Below the pieces are notes generated by a model. The model saw only the letters and a program-made list of their open reading frames with translations. It did not search any database and was not told the DNA's origin. Both the position numbers and the translations under genes were made by a program. Positions 46,868-59,028 of a stretch of 64,000 bases of DNA are shown here, piece by piece (the stretch's first letter is position 1; every line of letters begins with the position of its first letter). Origin of the DNA: Ceratobasidium sp. AG-K (taxonomy: Eukaryota > Basidiomycota > Agaricomycetes > Cantharellales > Ceratobasidiaceae); assembly GCA_037039685.1 (NCBI GenBank), contig JAWNGF010000001.1, positions 8,184,001 through 8,248,000 on the forward strand. The letters run 5' to 3'.

Positions 46868-49800
46868 ATGTCTGCACCACCCCCAACGACAGCTGAAAAG
46901 CGTACTCAGATCGGTTCGTATTGGGGAAGTACTTACCGTGCCTAGTCCAAGACACTGACTTTAAATATTCACATAGAAGCCCTCCTGGTCCAATTTAAGG
47001 AGCATGTACAATCGGCTGAAGATATCCTTAACAACAAAGATGGGAAGAAATGGGGCAAGAATAGTATTTTCAAGCCGCCGAAAGGAACTCTTGGCACCAT
47101 TTTGGAGCCAGTTAAAGACGTCGTTACGATCCTTGGCGTGGCTTGTGAGATCCACCCGACATTCGAATTAATCGCTACATCGTTCAAGGTAAACCGGTTA
47201 TGCGATCTGCGCGTGGTTAATCTCTCACCTTGTTTAGGCTGTTGTGAAGCTCGAAACCGACCGAAAAGACAACCAAAAGCAAGTTGTCACACTTTGCTAT
47301 GCTATGTGTAGAATGCTCGTAGTATTGGTCGAGTTGCTCGACTACGACCAGGACTGGACTCGTCGATCCTTGGAGCCATATCTTGGCGACATGACTAAGA
47401 TCATAACGAGCTGCGGCACTCTTTGTGACCAATACAACAAATCAACAAGACTTTGTGGGTCTGCACCTCCATGCGATTTCCTTGATTAATTGACGCCAAT
47501 ATTTACCATCTTTATAGCGAGGTTCAAAGACGCTATGGACTACGCAGAGCAGTTTCAGCAGAATCTCAAACGTATCGATAGAATGAAGCAAGATCTCATT
47601 TTACTTGTTTCTCGGCACACAGCGGTTACTTCGGATCGTATTCTAGTTAAAGTCGAAGAAATATCCTCGGGTCTCGCGCACTTGGCTGAATTCATGGAGA
47701 GAAAAACTCCGCGAGAGCAAGAAGCCCAAGATATTATTCAAGAGTATGGGGGTATGGAAGAGCTCCTGAAGGTAAATATGCGATGTTTAGAAGCATTATA
47801 AGTCATATATTGACTCGCAGCTGGTCTGGTTGATAGCCTGAGAATGGGGAAAGGTTGAGGGAGGTTGCCAAGAAGCTGGGCGATCAGCTCGATGCGACGA
47901 GCTACTACGATCTTCGCCGGAGCCTAAAACAGCAGCTCGAGAAGAACAAGTAAGTTTACACGTTCACACTTCCTTGATCAAAGCTATGGAAGGACATTTA
48001 GACCAATTAATTTTACAGCAAGCGCTTCAACAATAAAATGATGCTTGCGGCAAAGCAGCTCAATAACTCTATTGGTGCATCAACAGATACAATTATACGA
48101 AGTGTAAAGTGGCTTTGATATCCGGCCCCACTTACTGACTGACATCGGGGCCTCACAGCTTGAATCTGGCCCACATGAACTAGTAAACGAAGAAACTATC
48201 AGGACGGTTTGGAAAGGTAAGGTCGTCCACAATACCTTTTATCCGAAAAGTTGGTGTTTAAACTTGAGCCTACTCTTCAATTTCAGACATGGTGCGTGTT
48301 CAGTCAGGCATTGTACGGTGCCCACGGCCACTAATCTAAGTTTTATTATATGGGCACGCGTAGCGATGGCGCCACACCGTCAAGTGCAGGCAATTTGTTT
48401 CTGGTACGTCCGCATTGTAATAAAATCAACCCACTTGGCCAGAGGAATGATTGATGTGCTCAGCCATCCATCACCATTTTGAGCGATTGTTTGCCGAACA
48501 TCTATATACGCATCGAGTCGAACATCCAGATCGCTGGACGTTGTGTTACCTGTCAAGGGTAGCTTGTGAGTGGCAGTATTTATATCGCACTCATATTATA
48601 ACATAGAGAGCTTGGTGACCAGTCTACCCGGCCATTGGAGATGCCATTGACGAAGGTAAAACATAATACTATAGCCCACCAACAATATATTGACACAAAC
48701 CTGTTGCTTAAGATAACTCGGGATATATATCAATCTACGAAGTGAACAAGTTCTTCAGTCACCGACCCAAGGACTGGTCCGTTCCTCAATGGCTAACCTA
48801 GTGAGCAACAGACGGGTTGGTGACATTGTTTAGCTTTGATACTAAAGGGACCATTTAAGCTGGGCCGCGGGGTGGTACAAAGACAACATGAAGTGAGTTG
48901 GCTCGAACGACGCTAACTGTATGCGCTTATAGCACCGAAAACGCAGGTACCGCGACAAGATTAGGGCCCGCATTACTTCGCTAGAGGAACTCCAGTCTCG
49001 AGCTTCTGGCTCCGCGTTCAAAGATGGAAGACCCAAATTAGACAGCTTCCTGAAAGAAACCAATGAGTGTATTGAAAATATAATCAGCTCCATCTACAGT
49101 GAGTCCAATATTTATTGAATTATCCTTGTTTTGCTATCCGACTTTATCAGACAACAGTTTAGATCATTTTGAGGATGACGATGGAGATGCGGCAACCAAG
49201 CTGAATGAATTGAGGGCGAAAATATTCCAAGATCATCTCAAAAGATATGAAAGCACAACTATCAACGTTGGAATATGTACTCGACGATCAACAGAAACTA
49301 CAGCTTGTCGCTGGCCCCCGTCTCGAAGCGGTCGGTAGAAATCTACACACTATTGCCCCCACGCCCGCTGACTGTATGCGCCACTTGATAGAGGCTCTTG
49401 TGTCTGATGAAGTGCTTGCTCAAGCGTCATGTTGAGCAATTCGAGTCTGAAAATCCATCCTCGCCTCTGCCACAATCCGCGATCGTAGACATGTTCCAGT
49501 CTTGGAATATGGTTTTCGATGCCTTCCAGAAACGGATGTATGTGCTGGTTGAGAGTTGGCGCCAACAGCGAATGGACGTCGACAACCAAGCCAAGCACTA
49601 TGCGAACGGGTACGTTAGGCGAGCACGCTCAGTGTATTTTCTGACAAATCCACCAGATTATTCAAGTGTTGGTGGAGGCTGGTACGTTGGTGGCCGGGGC
49701 ACCAGCGACCTTGATAACCTAATAAATGTCCTCTAGGCTCCAGAATCGTCTGGCGATAGCGACGACGATTGGATCGATGATGAGGGCAGCGAGTCCGAAG

Positions 49801-50407
49801 ACGATGGAGACGAGCAGGAGGAGGTGGCTACAGAAGCAGGAGATGCGGAGGCTGGGACTGAAGATGAAGATGAAGATGAAGATGAAGACGAAGACGAAGA
49901 CGAAGATGAAGATGAGGAAATGGAAGTTTACGACGAGAACAAATCTAATGATAACGACAATGACGATGACCAAGACGAAGATGACAGCGACACCATGGGT
50001 AGCGAGAATGGTGAGGGGAGCGAGGCGGCCGTAGAAAGATTAATACGTACTGTTGACGAAACAGACGACGAGGCCGAACCAGGACAGTTGGAATTTTTGC
50101 ATAGGTCCTATCCTCGCCGCTCCCATGGCCAGAAGCGAAACAGAGAGAATCCCGTTGCAGCTCCCGCAGGTTCGTCTTTGGGTTGGTAGGATGTATGCGG
50201 CAGTCGGCTAACCGTTACTTAGCGGTGTCGGCACGATTGGATCAATTGGAAGCAAAGATTGATTCTCTTACAAAGCTGATGGAGCAACTACTCAACGCAC
50301 AGTTAGCAAACGCTAACTCTACCCACAAAGCTCGTCGGGGGAGAAGCGCCCAGCAAGGCATCGATGATGAAATCAGTGGTGACGAAGAAAGCGATGTGAT
50401 GGGGTAA
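46868..50407 (+). CDS. EF-hand protein with acidic tract and C-terminal coiled coil
   Basis: Many-exon gene starting MSAPPPTTAEKRTQI. The N-terminal helical half includes EALLVQFKEHVQSAEDILNN and NGERLREVAKKLGDQLDATS. One complete EF-hand loop, DEDNSGYISIYE, is formed across an intron near 48650-48740; its positions 1, 3, 5, 6, 8 and 12 fit the calcium-binding consensus. It is followed by VNKFFSHRPKDWSVPQW and YWAAGWYKDNMKYRD. The C-terminal third is a long Asp/Glu tract (49740-50040), a basic patch, and a likely coiled coil RLDQLEAKIDSLTKLMEQLL at about 50237-50296. Similar EF-hand proteins occur in agaricomycetes, but I know no assigned function. Exact small exons between 48200 and 48500 are uncertain. 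Confidence 0.75.
49855..49920 (+). repeat. GAN trinucleotide tract coding for Asp/Glu
   Basis: Near-perfect run of GAT/GAA/GAC/GAG triplets within the EF-hand gene, coding alternating Glu-Asp. Triplet periodicity keeps the frame, so length may vary between strains. Confidence 0.85.
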
Positions 50408-52069
50408 ACTTTGTGAACTTTGCTTCAAAGGTATCAAACTATGACAATAATTTATTGGAAAAACTCTGCATTTTATGCCATTACATGCGCACAGTATGCA
50501 GTCTACGTGTCTTTTACAATGTCTCTTCATGCTAGTTTCCCCTAAGTTATTGCATGCAGTTACTCTTGTTCAGCTCCAAGCGGAAGAATCACAGGAAGCC
50601 CTTGGAAATCTCTCGAGGGGATTGGGGCACAAGAAGCGCTCCAGAGTTGCGCACGACGCTCCCAAGCGAACGGTAGCCAACCCGGTCGATGAACTTCCCA
50701 ACTGCCATCATGTGATCAACTGGAATCTCGGCTCCGAATACCCGCCCTACTTTTCGTGAATGCAGGAACAAAACAACGCTCACGTATGGAAAAATATGTC
50801 CACATGATGATGAGCCGTCATCCTCACCCATGGCTAACAGTAAATCGATACTGGGATAAGCGAAAGAGTTATAAGAACGCCAACCTCACATGTCGATTAG
50901 AGTTGAAACTTGGCGTATCTCGCGCACCTGCTCGTCTCGCGCGCGATCACACCGGAGTGTCCCAATTGAAGAATCGGGGTGTTGGAGTGTCGTTCGGATA
51001 TTGGACTTCGGAGTTCTGCTTACGATGTCAATCCACGTTACACTCACAACTACCAAGCGCCAGAATTCCAGTCAATTCAACATGCGATACAGATAAGCCC
51101 GGCGACGTAAAAGTGGACTTGCTCCTAGAACTCGAGAAGCCCCAAGTTTTCCTCGCTGTGCGAATTTGTACTTCTAGGCAAAGGGACTAATATATGAAAA
51201 TAAAGGGAGCGCGCCGAGCAGGGCAAAGGTACAAGCTTAAGCGTGTCTGTCAATTCAACCTCGGATGCGACTGGCGTCGAGTAAAGAGCCGGCATGGATT
51301 TTCAGGTTGAAACAAGCCTTTGCTAGGCGGTACCGATGACCGGCCCACGCCGGCTGATGTAATCTGATTTGACCCAAAGAGAAACATCGACCGTTCGTAT
51401 GCTCGATCCACGCCGGTGATCCATGAGCCAACTTTTGTTCTGACTACGCCAGTACTACGATACCGAGTCAGAAGGGATTTGTTCGCGAGGGGGTGGAACG
51501 TTGCTAGAACTTTCTGGTACCGATCAGCTTTCTTCCGAGCCTTTTGAGCCCTGATCCGCTGCGTCGACATCTTTCTTGTCTCAAATTGTACTCCTGTCCG
51601 GCTCGAACCTTGTGACACTCTCCCCTTGAGGTGGACAGCGAATACGAAGGTAGCGCTCGAAGGCAAGCAATTATCCGTATCAACCGTGTGGCCCGCTAAT
51701 CAGCCGCTCATTTCACGTTCATTTGGCTGTTGTGCTTGGAACGCGCTTCTCGTGTTGCAGACGACGGCGACGACCTGAGCTTCTAACGAGACACGCAGCA
51801 TACATTCTCGCAACTTGAGGTATCGTGTGGTACAGGCCACGTCGGACAGAGTCCGATTCTCACTTGGGAGGGCCGATTCCCTCTGGTATACTTCTTTTCT
51901 GGCTAGTCTCGCCACACTGTCACGTCTCGAGTATTCTTGCGCACATCCCGATCATCCTGGGGGAATTTACAATCGGATAGGACAAATTGCTGACGCTTAC
52001 CCCGCGACGTTCCGGTATATATCCACCCGCCCCAGCTGCTCGCGTGCACGACTCTCCCCCTCCACCACT
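50408..52069. other. 1.66-kb stretch without a confident gene
   Basis: Open frames of 144 residues (50756-51190, plus) and 138 residues (51250-51666, minus) exist, but neither shows a family signature, signal peptide or sensible splice neighbours. The plus-strand frame that runs into the DUF4203 gene from 51815 is upstream leader, because the signal peptide starts at 52070. Confidence 0.5.
52016..52022 (+). promoter_or_regulatory. Probable TATA box of the DUF4203 gene
   Basis: TATATAT about 50 bp before the ATG at 52070. Confidence 0.4.
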
Positions 52070-54818
52070 ATGCTCATTTCCCTGCGTGCGGTAGCGCTAC
52101 TTTTTGCGCTCGCACTGCCCGGCGTCATTGGCCAGGACACCAGTAGCCAGGCCACGTCGGCTGTAGTGTCGGGAACAAGCGCCAACTCGGCGTCCAGCAC
52201 AAACACTGTTCCCTCTGCAACGGTTACATTTAGCGATGTCTCGTCGACTGTACCTGTGCTCACCACCCGATCTGTTTCGCGCACACTCGTCAGTGAGACC
52301 CTGTCAAGTGTAGCGACCGTTATCAGGGTCTCATACACCCTGACTCCATCCTCTGTCGCAGCTTCCGCCACGAGCGCAGCAGCCAGTGCAACCTCCACAC
52401 CCTATCCCCACCTCGACACGCGCGTCGACCCGACCTTCGGCGTCCTCGGCGCTTTGCTTATCCTTACCGGTTTGCCGACTGCCTTTTGGGGTCACAAGAA
52501 CAGATGGTCCAGTTTCTTCCTCATCGGGTGGTACACCCTCGCTCTCACGACCATCGTCCTCATTCTCAAGTTTGGGGTCCTCGATGCCATCAATCCCCCA
52601 TCGGCCGCAGTCCGTGGCATGTTTTTGCTCGCGTCGGCCGTTGCGGGTATCGTCGGTGGTGGTCTGGCCATTTTCTTTTGGAAGCAGAGCAAGTACTTTA
52701 TCGGAGCGTGGGGAGGATTCGCCCTGGCTCTGTGGATACAGTGCTTCCGCGAAGGAGGAATCATCCGCCCAATCGCGTATCGCTGGATCTTCTACGTCGG
52801 CTGCGCAGTAGTGGGATTCGTTCTCTGCACTATTCCCAAGATCCACTACAATGTGCTCCTTGTGGCCACGGCGATCGTTGGTGCTTCGGCGACTATTCTT
52901 GGTGTCGACTGTTATACCACGGCTGGTCTAAAAGAGGTGCGCATCCACGCTGCGCATAATGGTATTTGTATTCACATATTTCATTCAGTTTTACATTTGG
53001 AACCTGGGTTTCATGCGCCTGTTCCCGGTCTTTTACAATATCGGCATGCCTTATCCCCTTCACCAAACCACGCAAATCGAACTTGGCCTTATCGCAGCCA
53101 TCGCTCTAATGGGCGGCGCCGTCCAGTTCCGTCTTCTCGGCACACTGAAGAAGCGTTTGCTAGAAATCAACGAGGAGCAGCGCAAGCGTGAAGAGGACGC
53201 GGAAATCGCTGCTGCGGAACGACTCGGAGCGTTCGACGACCAACTGGAAGATTGGGAGAAGCGCCACGGGAACCGCGCTGGATCTGCCAAGGAGATTTCA
53301 AGCTCGGAGGGGCTGACGCCAACTGCCACCGCCTACGAGGGACGGCCTAGCTCCCAGTTTAGCATGCTTAATGGTCCCAAGTCGGCCGGTTTCGGTCCGC
53401 CAACCCCCGCAGTAGCTCGATCGGGCGACTACTTTTCCGTCCCCCTGCAATCTCCCAAAGCCGTCACTCCCCCCGTCGACCCGTCAGTTATTGGAATTTC
53501 CGGAAGCCGTCAAAGCATTGGGGCTCTTCCGGTGCTTGACCTCGGTACAGACGACCTTGCTGGCGGCGCGGGAGGTGTCAGACGTGACTCGATCGCTCGT
53601 CTGGAAGACGCCATCAAGGCAAATGAGGATACCGCCGCGGCCCGTCGCAGAGAGGAACTCAAGGCCGAAATTGACGCTCTCAAGAAGAACATCACCCAGC
53701 TCAAGACAGAGGTCTTGCCCGTTACCACTTCCAAGGCCACTCGTCCTGTCTCTATGCTCTTGCTCGACACCGAAGGCGCGGAGAGACGCCCTAGATCAGT
53801 CTCGTTTGACGCTTTGGCAGCCTCTGGTCCTCGTTCGGCGCCTCTGCAACCTCCCCCAGAAACCGAATGGGACAAGTACGTTCGCGAACGCAAGCTGTTC
53901 ACGCCTCCAAGTGGTGTCACTGCCCCGATCCCATCTGGCACGATCAATGGCCGCCCGATGTCTGCCATGCTTCCCGAAGCAGTTGCCGATGCCGTCGAAA
54001 AACGCAAGCACCGCGAGAGCATGCTCGAATTAGGCATCGTCGAAGAAGCTGTCCCGTCTACCTCCGTCCCCAGGCACTCTCGGACCCGAACGATGAGCGG
54101 CGGCACGCAACTGGATATCTCTGGCGGCTCTTCGTCTGACGGTCAGCGCGGCCGCGATCGTCCAACACATGCACGCCACCATAGCCAAGGCACACCGGTC
54201 ATCCTCCCACCTCGTAAATCCATCTCCCCCGGCGCCCGACCTACCGACAACGCCCGCCCCCGCGTCAGGACGTACGAAGAGATGCAGGAACGTCACCGGG
54301 AGAAGATGCGTGCGTTGCAAGAACCGTTGCATCGCGCCGAGGCCGAGTTGGCCGAGCTCGAAGCTGCCAAGAGTCGATGGGAGCGGAGCATCCAGGTGGA
54401 AAGGCAGGTCATGGAACGGCGCGAGGCAGAGAGGCGCGCGGCATATGCGCGGAAACAGGCCGAGGCGACCGGAGCGGTCCCTCGTTCCGGCAAAGATAGC
54501 GTCGGCAGGCGGATCTCGAAGATGTTTGGAACTGACAAGGCCCAGCCCCAGATCCAGCCCGTGCCTGAACCCGAATCCGTGGAGGAGGAGCCCCAGACAT
54601 CTCGCGAAAAGCGCGCTCGGCCAGGGCATTCGACTCGTGATTCGGCCGCTGTGAAGGTGGCGGCTTGGCAGGCGCACCAGGACCAGGTCGCCGAGACTGT
54701 CGACAGGACCACACGGAGGAGTGGAGACCACCGAAGGCATCACTCGAGGCAGTCGAGCGGTCCCTTCCAAGCTAGTCACGTTCGTCAAGGGAGCGGACGC
54801 CACGTCGCTCCCAACTAG
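52070..54818 (+). CDS. DUF4203 (TM7SF3/TMEM198-like) membrane protein
   Basis: 898 residues in two exons (52070-52936, 52989-54818; frame exact). Signal peptide MLISLRAVALLFALALPGVI, then a Ser/Thr-rich lumenal region. The DUF4203 core has about seven TM segments: FGVLGALLILTGLPTAFWGH, IGWYTLALTTIVLILKFGVL, MFLLASAVAGIVGGGLAIFF, IFYVGCAVVGFVLCTIPKIH, and after the intron ELGLIAAIALMGGAVQFRLL. The cytosolic tail of over 500 residues starts with the charged helix RLLEINEEQRKREEDAEIAA and holds coiled-coil stretches (MQERHREKMRALQEPLHRAE). This tail is much longer than the domain. Function of fungal members is not established; intact and well supported as a gene. Confidence 0.88.
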
Positions 54819-55281
54819 GTTATATGGACATGAACTTTTTTCTCGGTTATGGAAGGACGGTACTTGGAGCATCATATCCATGTCTTCGTGTTAATACCTC
54901 GCATTATGTCGTGTTTGCATCCCTCGTCTCAATCATGCATTCGGACTTCACATCACATCGCTTTATCTTACCATCCATATCGCATTTTGTCTGTAGTTGT
55001 GTTTAATCATCTGTCACGGACCGTTCATTGAACTCGGAACTTTTGTTCATGTACATTGCGCTGTTGTTTTGTTGTAATGTCGCGACTATTATGCGCAATA
55101 CATTGGTGGAATTGGGGGCTGAAGGATGCGTGACGTTACAGTACGACGGTAACGCACAATACGGTGGTTAAATATGAATAAATTTGGGACGCTTCTGAAA
55201 GCAAGAAGCCTTGTGGGGAGTAAGCTGTGAGAGGAAGATATCAGCTGTGGCGCACGTAGTGTGTCAACATAACATACCGAG
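54819..55281. other. Convergent 3' intergenic region
   Basis: This is the 3' flank of the DUF4203 gene and of the converging minus-strand gene. AT-rich, no gene seen. Confidence 0.5.
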
Positions 55282-55611
55282 TTATGCCTCGCGATGATTG
55301 TCCAGCCAAGTCGAGATGCGCTCCAACGTATCGGCCTCGGATAACTGAGACAAGTCAAGATGACCGTACTCCTGCTTAGCTTCAAGCATGCGAGCTTCAC
55401 AGGCTGCCCGCGTAATGTCCATTTCTGTCTCGTGCATCACTGCTCCCAACACGACCAAGAGCATGCCTTCCTCCTCGGATAGTAGGTCGTAGTCATCCGT
55501 GTCGAGGAGGCAGATCATTCCCAGTAGCATGATGAGCATACCATGCGAAAGTCCGTCGAGGTCATTACGAGTCAGTTGTGCGATTTTGCGACGTCCTTCA
55601 CCTTGAACCAT
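55282..55611 (-). CDS. Small acidic hypothetical protein
   Basis: Single-exon frame of 109 residues from MVQGEGRRKIAQLT at 55611. I chose this ATG because the longer frame to 55749 begins with GTG. The protein is amphipathic and Leu/Met-rich: GLSHGMLIMLLGMICLLDTD, then EEEGMLLVVLGAVMHETEMD and AACEARMLEAKQEYGHLDLS. It looks like a soluble helical fold. Codon use resembles its neighbours. No family recognised. An upstream spliced exon cannot be ruled out. Confidence 0.5.
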   Translation of the reverse strand: MVQGEGRRKIAQLTRNDLDGLSHGMLIMLLGMICLLDTDDYDLLSEEEGMLLVVLGAVMHETEMDITRAACEARMLEAKQEYGHLDLSQLSEADTLERISTWLDNHREA

Positions 55612-56152
55612 TGCTGTTGGAGGAGGGGGCAGTGTTGAATGAGGTCGGTGTTCGCTAATATAGTCTGTTTCAGGCTGGCGGACAAACACCAGCAAACTTC
55701 GGTCCAACCACGGATGGATGAACCAGATACATACGGATGGCTTCCTCACTCAGAGGCACAATAGCAGTCACTTAGTGGCGGCGGTTTAAATGTACGCAAA
55801 ATCCGTCGCGTTCTCGTGGGGGATTGGGCGGGCAGCTGAAATTCATCGAGTGTATGCGTGGGCCAATTGGAGTGTCGGCTAGATAACTTTTATCGACTCG
55901 CGCTGAAATTACCGGGAAGTTGGACCAAAAAAGCACGGCATTCCGCAACTTCGCGTCCCTTTACCTGTTTTCAGCACTCAGCTCAATGGCATCCTAGTCC
56001 GAGGTACCATATGCCCTGGACACGTGTGATGGCTATTAACCGCAGGAGCCCGGTGCTCGTTGTCCGATATAACACGCCACACTCGTCCGGCAAGTGACAG
56101 CAAGCATTGTCTTCCCAGCGCGCTCTTTGGGCGACTACAACCTTTTTCTCCA
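55612..56152. other. Intergenic gap, orphan to F-box gene
   Basis: This is the divergent promoter region. No gene seen. Confidence 0.5.
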
Positions 56153-57704
56153 ATGATGAGACAACAAGCATGCTTCAGTGGTGGTCAGCAGCGACTCCCT
56201 GCTGAACTGTTCTCTAAAATATTCTTGCTTTGTGATGTTATGTGGTGTACGTCTGAAGAGAATGGTGATTTCCTTTGTCAGACTACTCTCCTCGTAGGTA
56301 TTGCGTCCTATTTCAGTCTACGCCAAACGCTAATTGGTATTACTTACCCAGGCAGTGTGCCGCCGATGGAGGAACATGGCCCTTAATACAACAGCTGTTT
56401 GTTGATTATACTTCAATTATACGCTACACACTGCTGATAATGCTTCTCTCTCTCTCTAGCTATGGACGCGAATTAAAATCTGCGATCCCCAGTCGTATTC
56501 CCGTTCAGCCATGTATTTATCGCGCTCTGGACCCACGGCACCGCTGGATATCGAGATTGATATGTCCGGGCTATACCGGATTGGCGAAGAGCACGCGTTG
56601 GAGTCTTATACCCAGCAAACGCAACACGCATTGACCTTTATCGTAGCGCACGGTGGCGTGGCCTCGAGATGGCGGAGCCTCTGGATTCAAACAGAACTGT
56701 ACCATGCTCAGCTTGCAGCAATGGGATTTCTCTTATCCACCCCGATAACTTCTCTCCAATACCTCGAAATGCTGTTTTCTGGACCGCTAGAGGAGCAAGG
56801 AGACCAAGCCGCGTTGAACGATGTTGCTTATATGCTTGACGCGGCCGAGTTATTGCTCTATGCTCCTCCCCCGCGACTGCGCACCGCCAAGCTGGCAGGT
56901 ATCCCTAATACGTGCCTATTTGGGCACTCCGTTTATCCTCAGCTCGCTGGCTTAACGCGTCTTGAACTTGAGTTTGCCGTCCTTCATCCCAGCATAGAGG
57001 ATTTGCGCAAAATGCTAGCCGTCTGCCCCGAACTAGTCACGCTCTGCCTCAGCTCTGCGGGCACAAATGACCCCTTTCTGCTTTGGGGAGCCGGCGCCCC
57101 AGGCGAAGAGCCCCCTATTTGCCTACCCAAACTCCGGGCATTATCTTTTTCATCCATCACATCCTCAGCATGGAACCTTGCTGTGCTCACGATGTTGACC
57201 GCTCCCAATCTCAATACCCTCCGCATCACACTCGATGATTTCGAAGGGCGATACGTGAATCATCCAACCCATATGCTACAGTTTCTCGCACGTCGTCACG
57301 GCGTCAAGAACCCACACCCATACTTCCCTGCCCTCACACATTTTATCTATGGCCCCGCGACCGACCCTACAGAAGACTTACAAACCCTTCTCCCCTCATA
57401 CCCTAATATTACCTCATTGTCGCTCCCAAGAGGTTCACCGCTTAGTGCGTTGCTCAAAAAACCATGGTTAGCCCCTGACCTTACGCATATAAGGGTGACA
57501 TCGGGGGTGATTGAAGACTTGAAAGGCCTTGTTACGGCGCGACACGAAGCGGGTATCCCACTGAAGTCGGTAGAGATAAATTGGCTAGGTATTGGGCCGA
57601 GGATCACATCTCATGATGAGAAGCAGCTTCAGAAGTGGGTAGATTCGGTCGTTGTGACGGGCATGGTCGACGAGAGGACACGCATAGATCCGATCGACTG
57701 GTGA
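56153..57704 (+). CDS. F-box/LRR-like protein
   Basis: Basidiomycete F-box protein, a likely SCF ubiquitin-ligase substrate receptor. Starts near MMRQQACFSGGQQ. The F-box core is RLPAELFSKIFLLCDVM, and after small introns AVCRRWRNMALNTTA, the usual V/C-R-W-R motif. The long last exon (from about 56459) reads LWTRIKICDPQSYSRSAMYL, then irregular Leu-rich units (LTRLELEFAVLHPSIEDLRK; CPELVTLCLSSAGTND; FPALTHFIYGPATDP) and ends DERTRIDPIDW. This family is greatly expanded in Agaricomycetes. The exact exons between 56220 and 56390 are uncertain, since several short GT..AG pairs compete there. Confidence 0.75.
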
Positions 57705-59028
57705 AGATTTTCATGGCTAGTAGTGGCATTAGTATGTTCATTTTCCGTGGCTTTGTCTCTGCACCACCTTGGAGCGTAATTTGTATGTAGTACCTGTACT
57801 TTTTTGCCGATATGTAAAGTATGTTTGATTGTGCCAAAAGTACCCCGAATTGGGTGGCTCGGTATCACAGCCCACAGCCAAGCACTTCTCTAGCCCATTA
57901 GCTCGTGGGACTTGAGTAAACCCATGAATAATAAAATAGCCGTCCGATTTACAAGCTATTACCAGGCAGATGCTTATGCATGCAAAGGCTGCGTGCGAAC
58001 TCGTTTCAGTCTACTCCTTTCAAATTACAATAAACAGTTACGAAAGACGCGCCTTGATAGTTACGGAGTGAGATTGCCGCGAATATGGCGTAACAAGATC
58101 GTCTCTCGAGTCTGTCAGGCTAAAATCAGTTCAAGTAGTACTCAATGCGAGTTCCCGAATGCGATATGATCCCAGATGTGTTCCTGGATATATACATCGT
58201 ATAGGACGCGTTTTCAGGCTACACTGGGTTTACGCTCTCGGGAGGTACGAGTGCATACATAGCCAATAGGATTGCGCCTTGCAGCACAATCGAGATGAGA
58301 TTATAATATTTCGCGCATGCACTCACTTGACGTGTTACATTTAGCGCGTCCTTCCAACCAAGCACTCAACAATTTGTCTGGCTACAGACCCAACTCTCCG
58401 TATCACCCGGTTCCGCCCAGACCCAGATCTATTGATACACGGTCCAGATTCGGCACTCGGGTCGAAAAAAGGGTCTCAACTGGATTTAATAGTCTACAAC
58501 GTACGCCAGCACGTTGTTCGGAACTCGTGCGCCACTGCTGTGCCTGCCGCCCACGTTTTAGACCTTTGAGCAACAACTCGAATACATGTACCAAGCCCAA
58601 CGTGTTTGCACTGCAGAGACTGAAGTGCGTCACGCGATCAAAAGGGGGTGTGCCTGAGAATGGTGTTTGAGCAAGGCGAGCGCTTATCATTGAGGGTGGC
58701 CGAGGGAGCACGATCGGGACCATTCGTGGTCACTAATCTAATTGTATGAATCGAACAGCCTCAAACAAACGTCTATAATCATGAACCCCGCCAGACTCGA
58801 TCTACCGAGCCCGACGCGAAATATTCAATAATTGATACCAGGGGTCGTACAGAGGGGAACCATCTACCGAGTCGTACACATATATAAAAGACATCTCGAG
58901 CATAGCAGGAATCAAAACAAGCTGTGGTTGCGTATGTATGCGATGTGGCTAGCGAGTGCAGCGAAATTGAACCATCGGAATAGGTGCAGGAGAAACCAAG
59001 ACAATCGTCAAAGCGTAAACCGAGTCCA
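57705..59028. other. 1.3-kb gene-poor stretch
   Basis: Small open frames only, with no signatures. It separates the F-box gene from the GH16 pair. Confidence 0.5.

Noticed and set aside
50756..51190. Plus-strand frame of 144 residues
   Set aside because: No motif, no signal peptide, and composition like translated intergenic DNA.
51250..51666. Minus-strand frame of 138 residues, MPSSATFVFAVHLKGR start
   Set aside because: Basic and unstructured, with no recognised motif or splice context; kept only as part of the orphan interval.
54030..54881. Minus-strand open frame of 283 residues
   Set aside because: It lies antisense to the long DUF4203 exon, has no family signature, and is explained by GC-rich third codon positions of the real gene.
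55612..55749. Longer start for the 109-residue orphan
   Set aside because: The extended frame begins at GTG and crosses Pro-rich text that looks untranslated; the ATG at 55611 is preferred.
31595..57704. A biosynthetic or defence gene cluster in the middle of the window
   Set aside because: Genes here are housekeeping or unrelated single genes on both strands, with no core biosynthetic enzyme and no shared domain logic.
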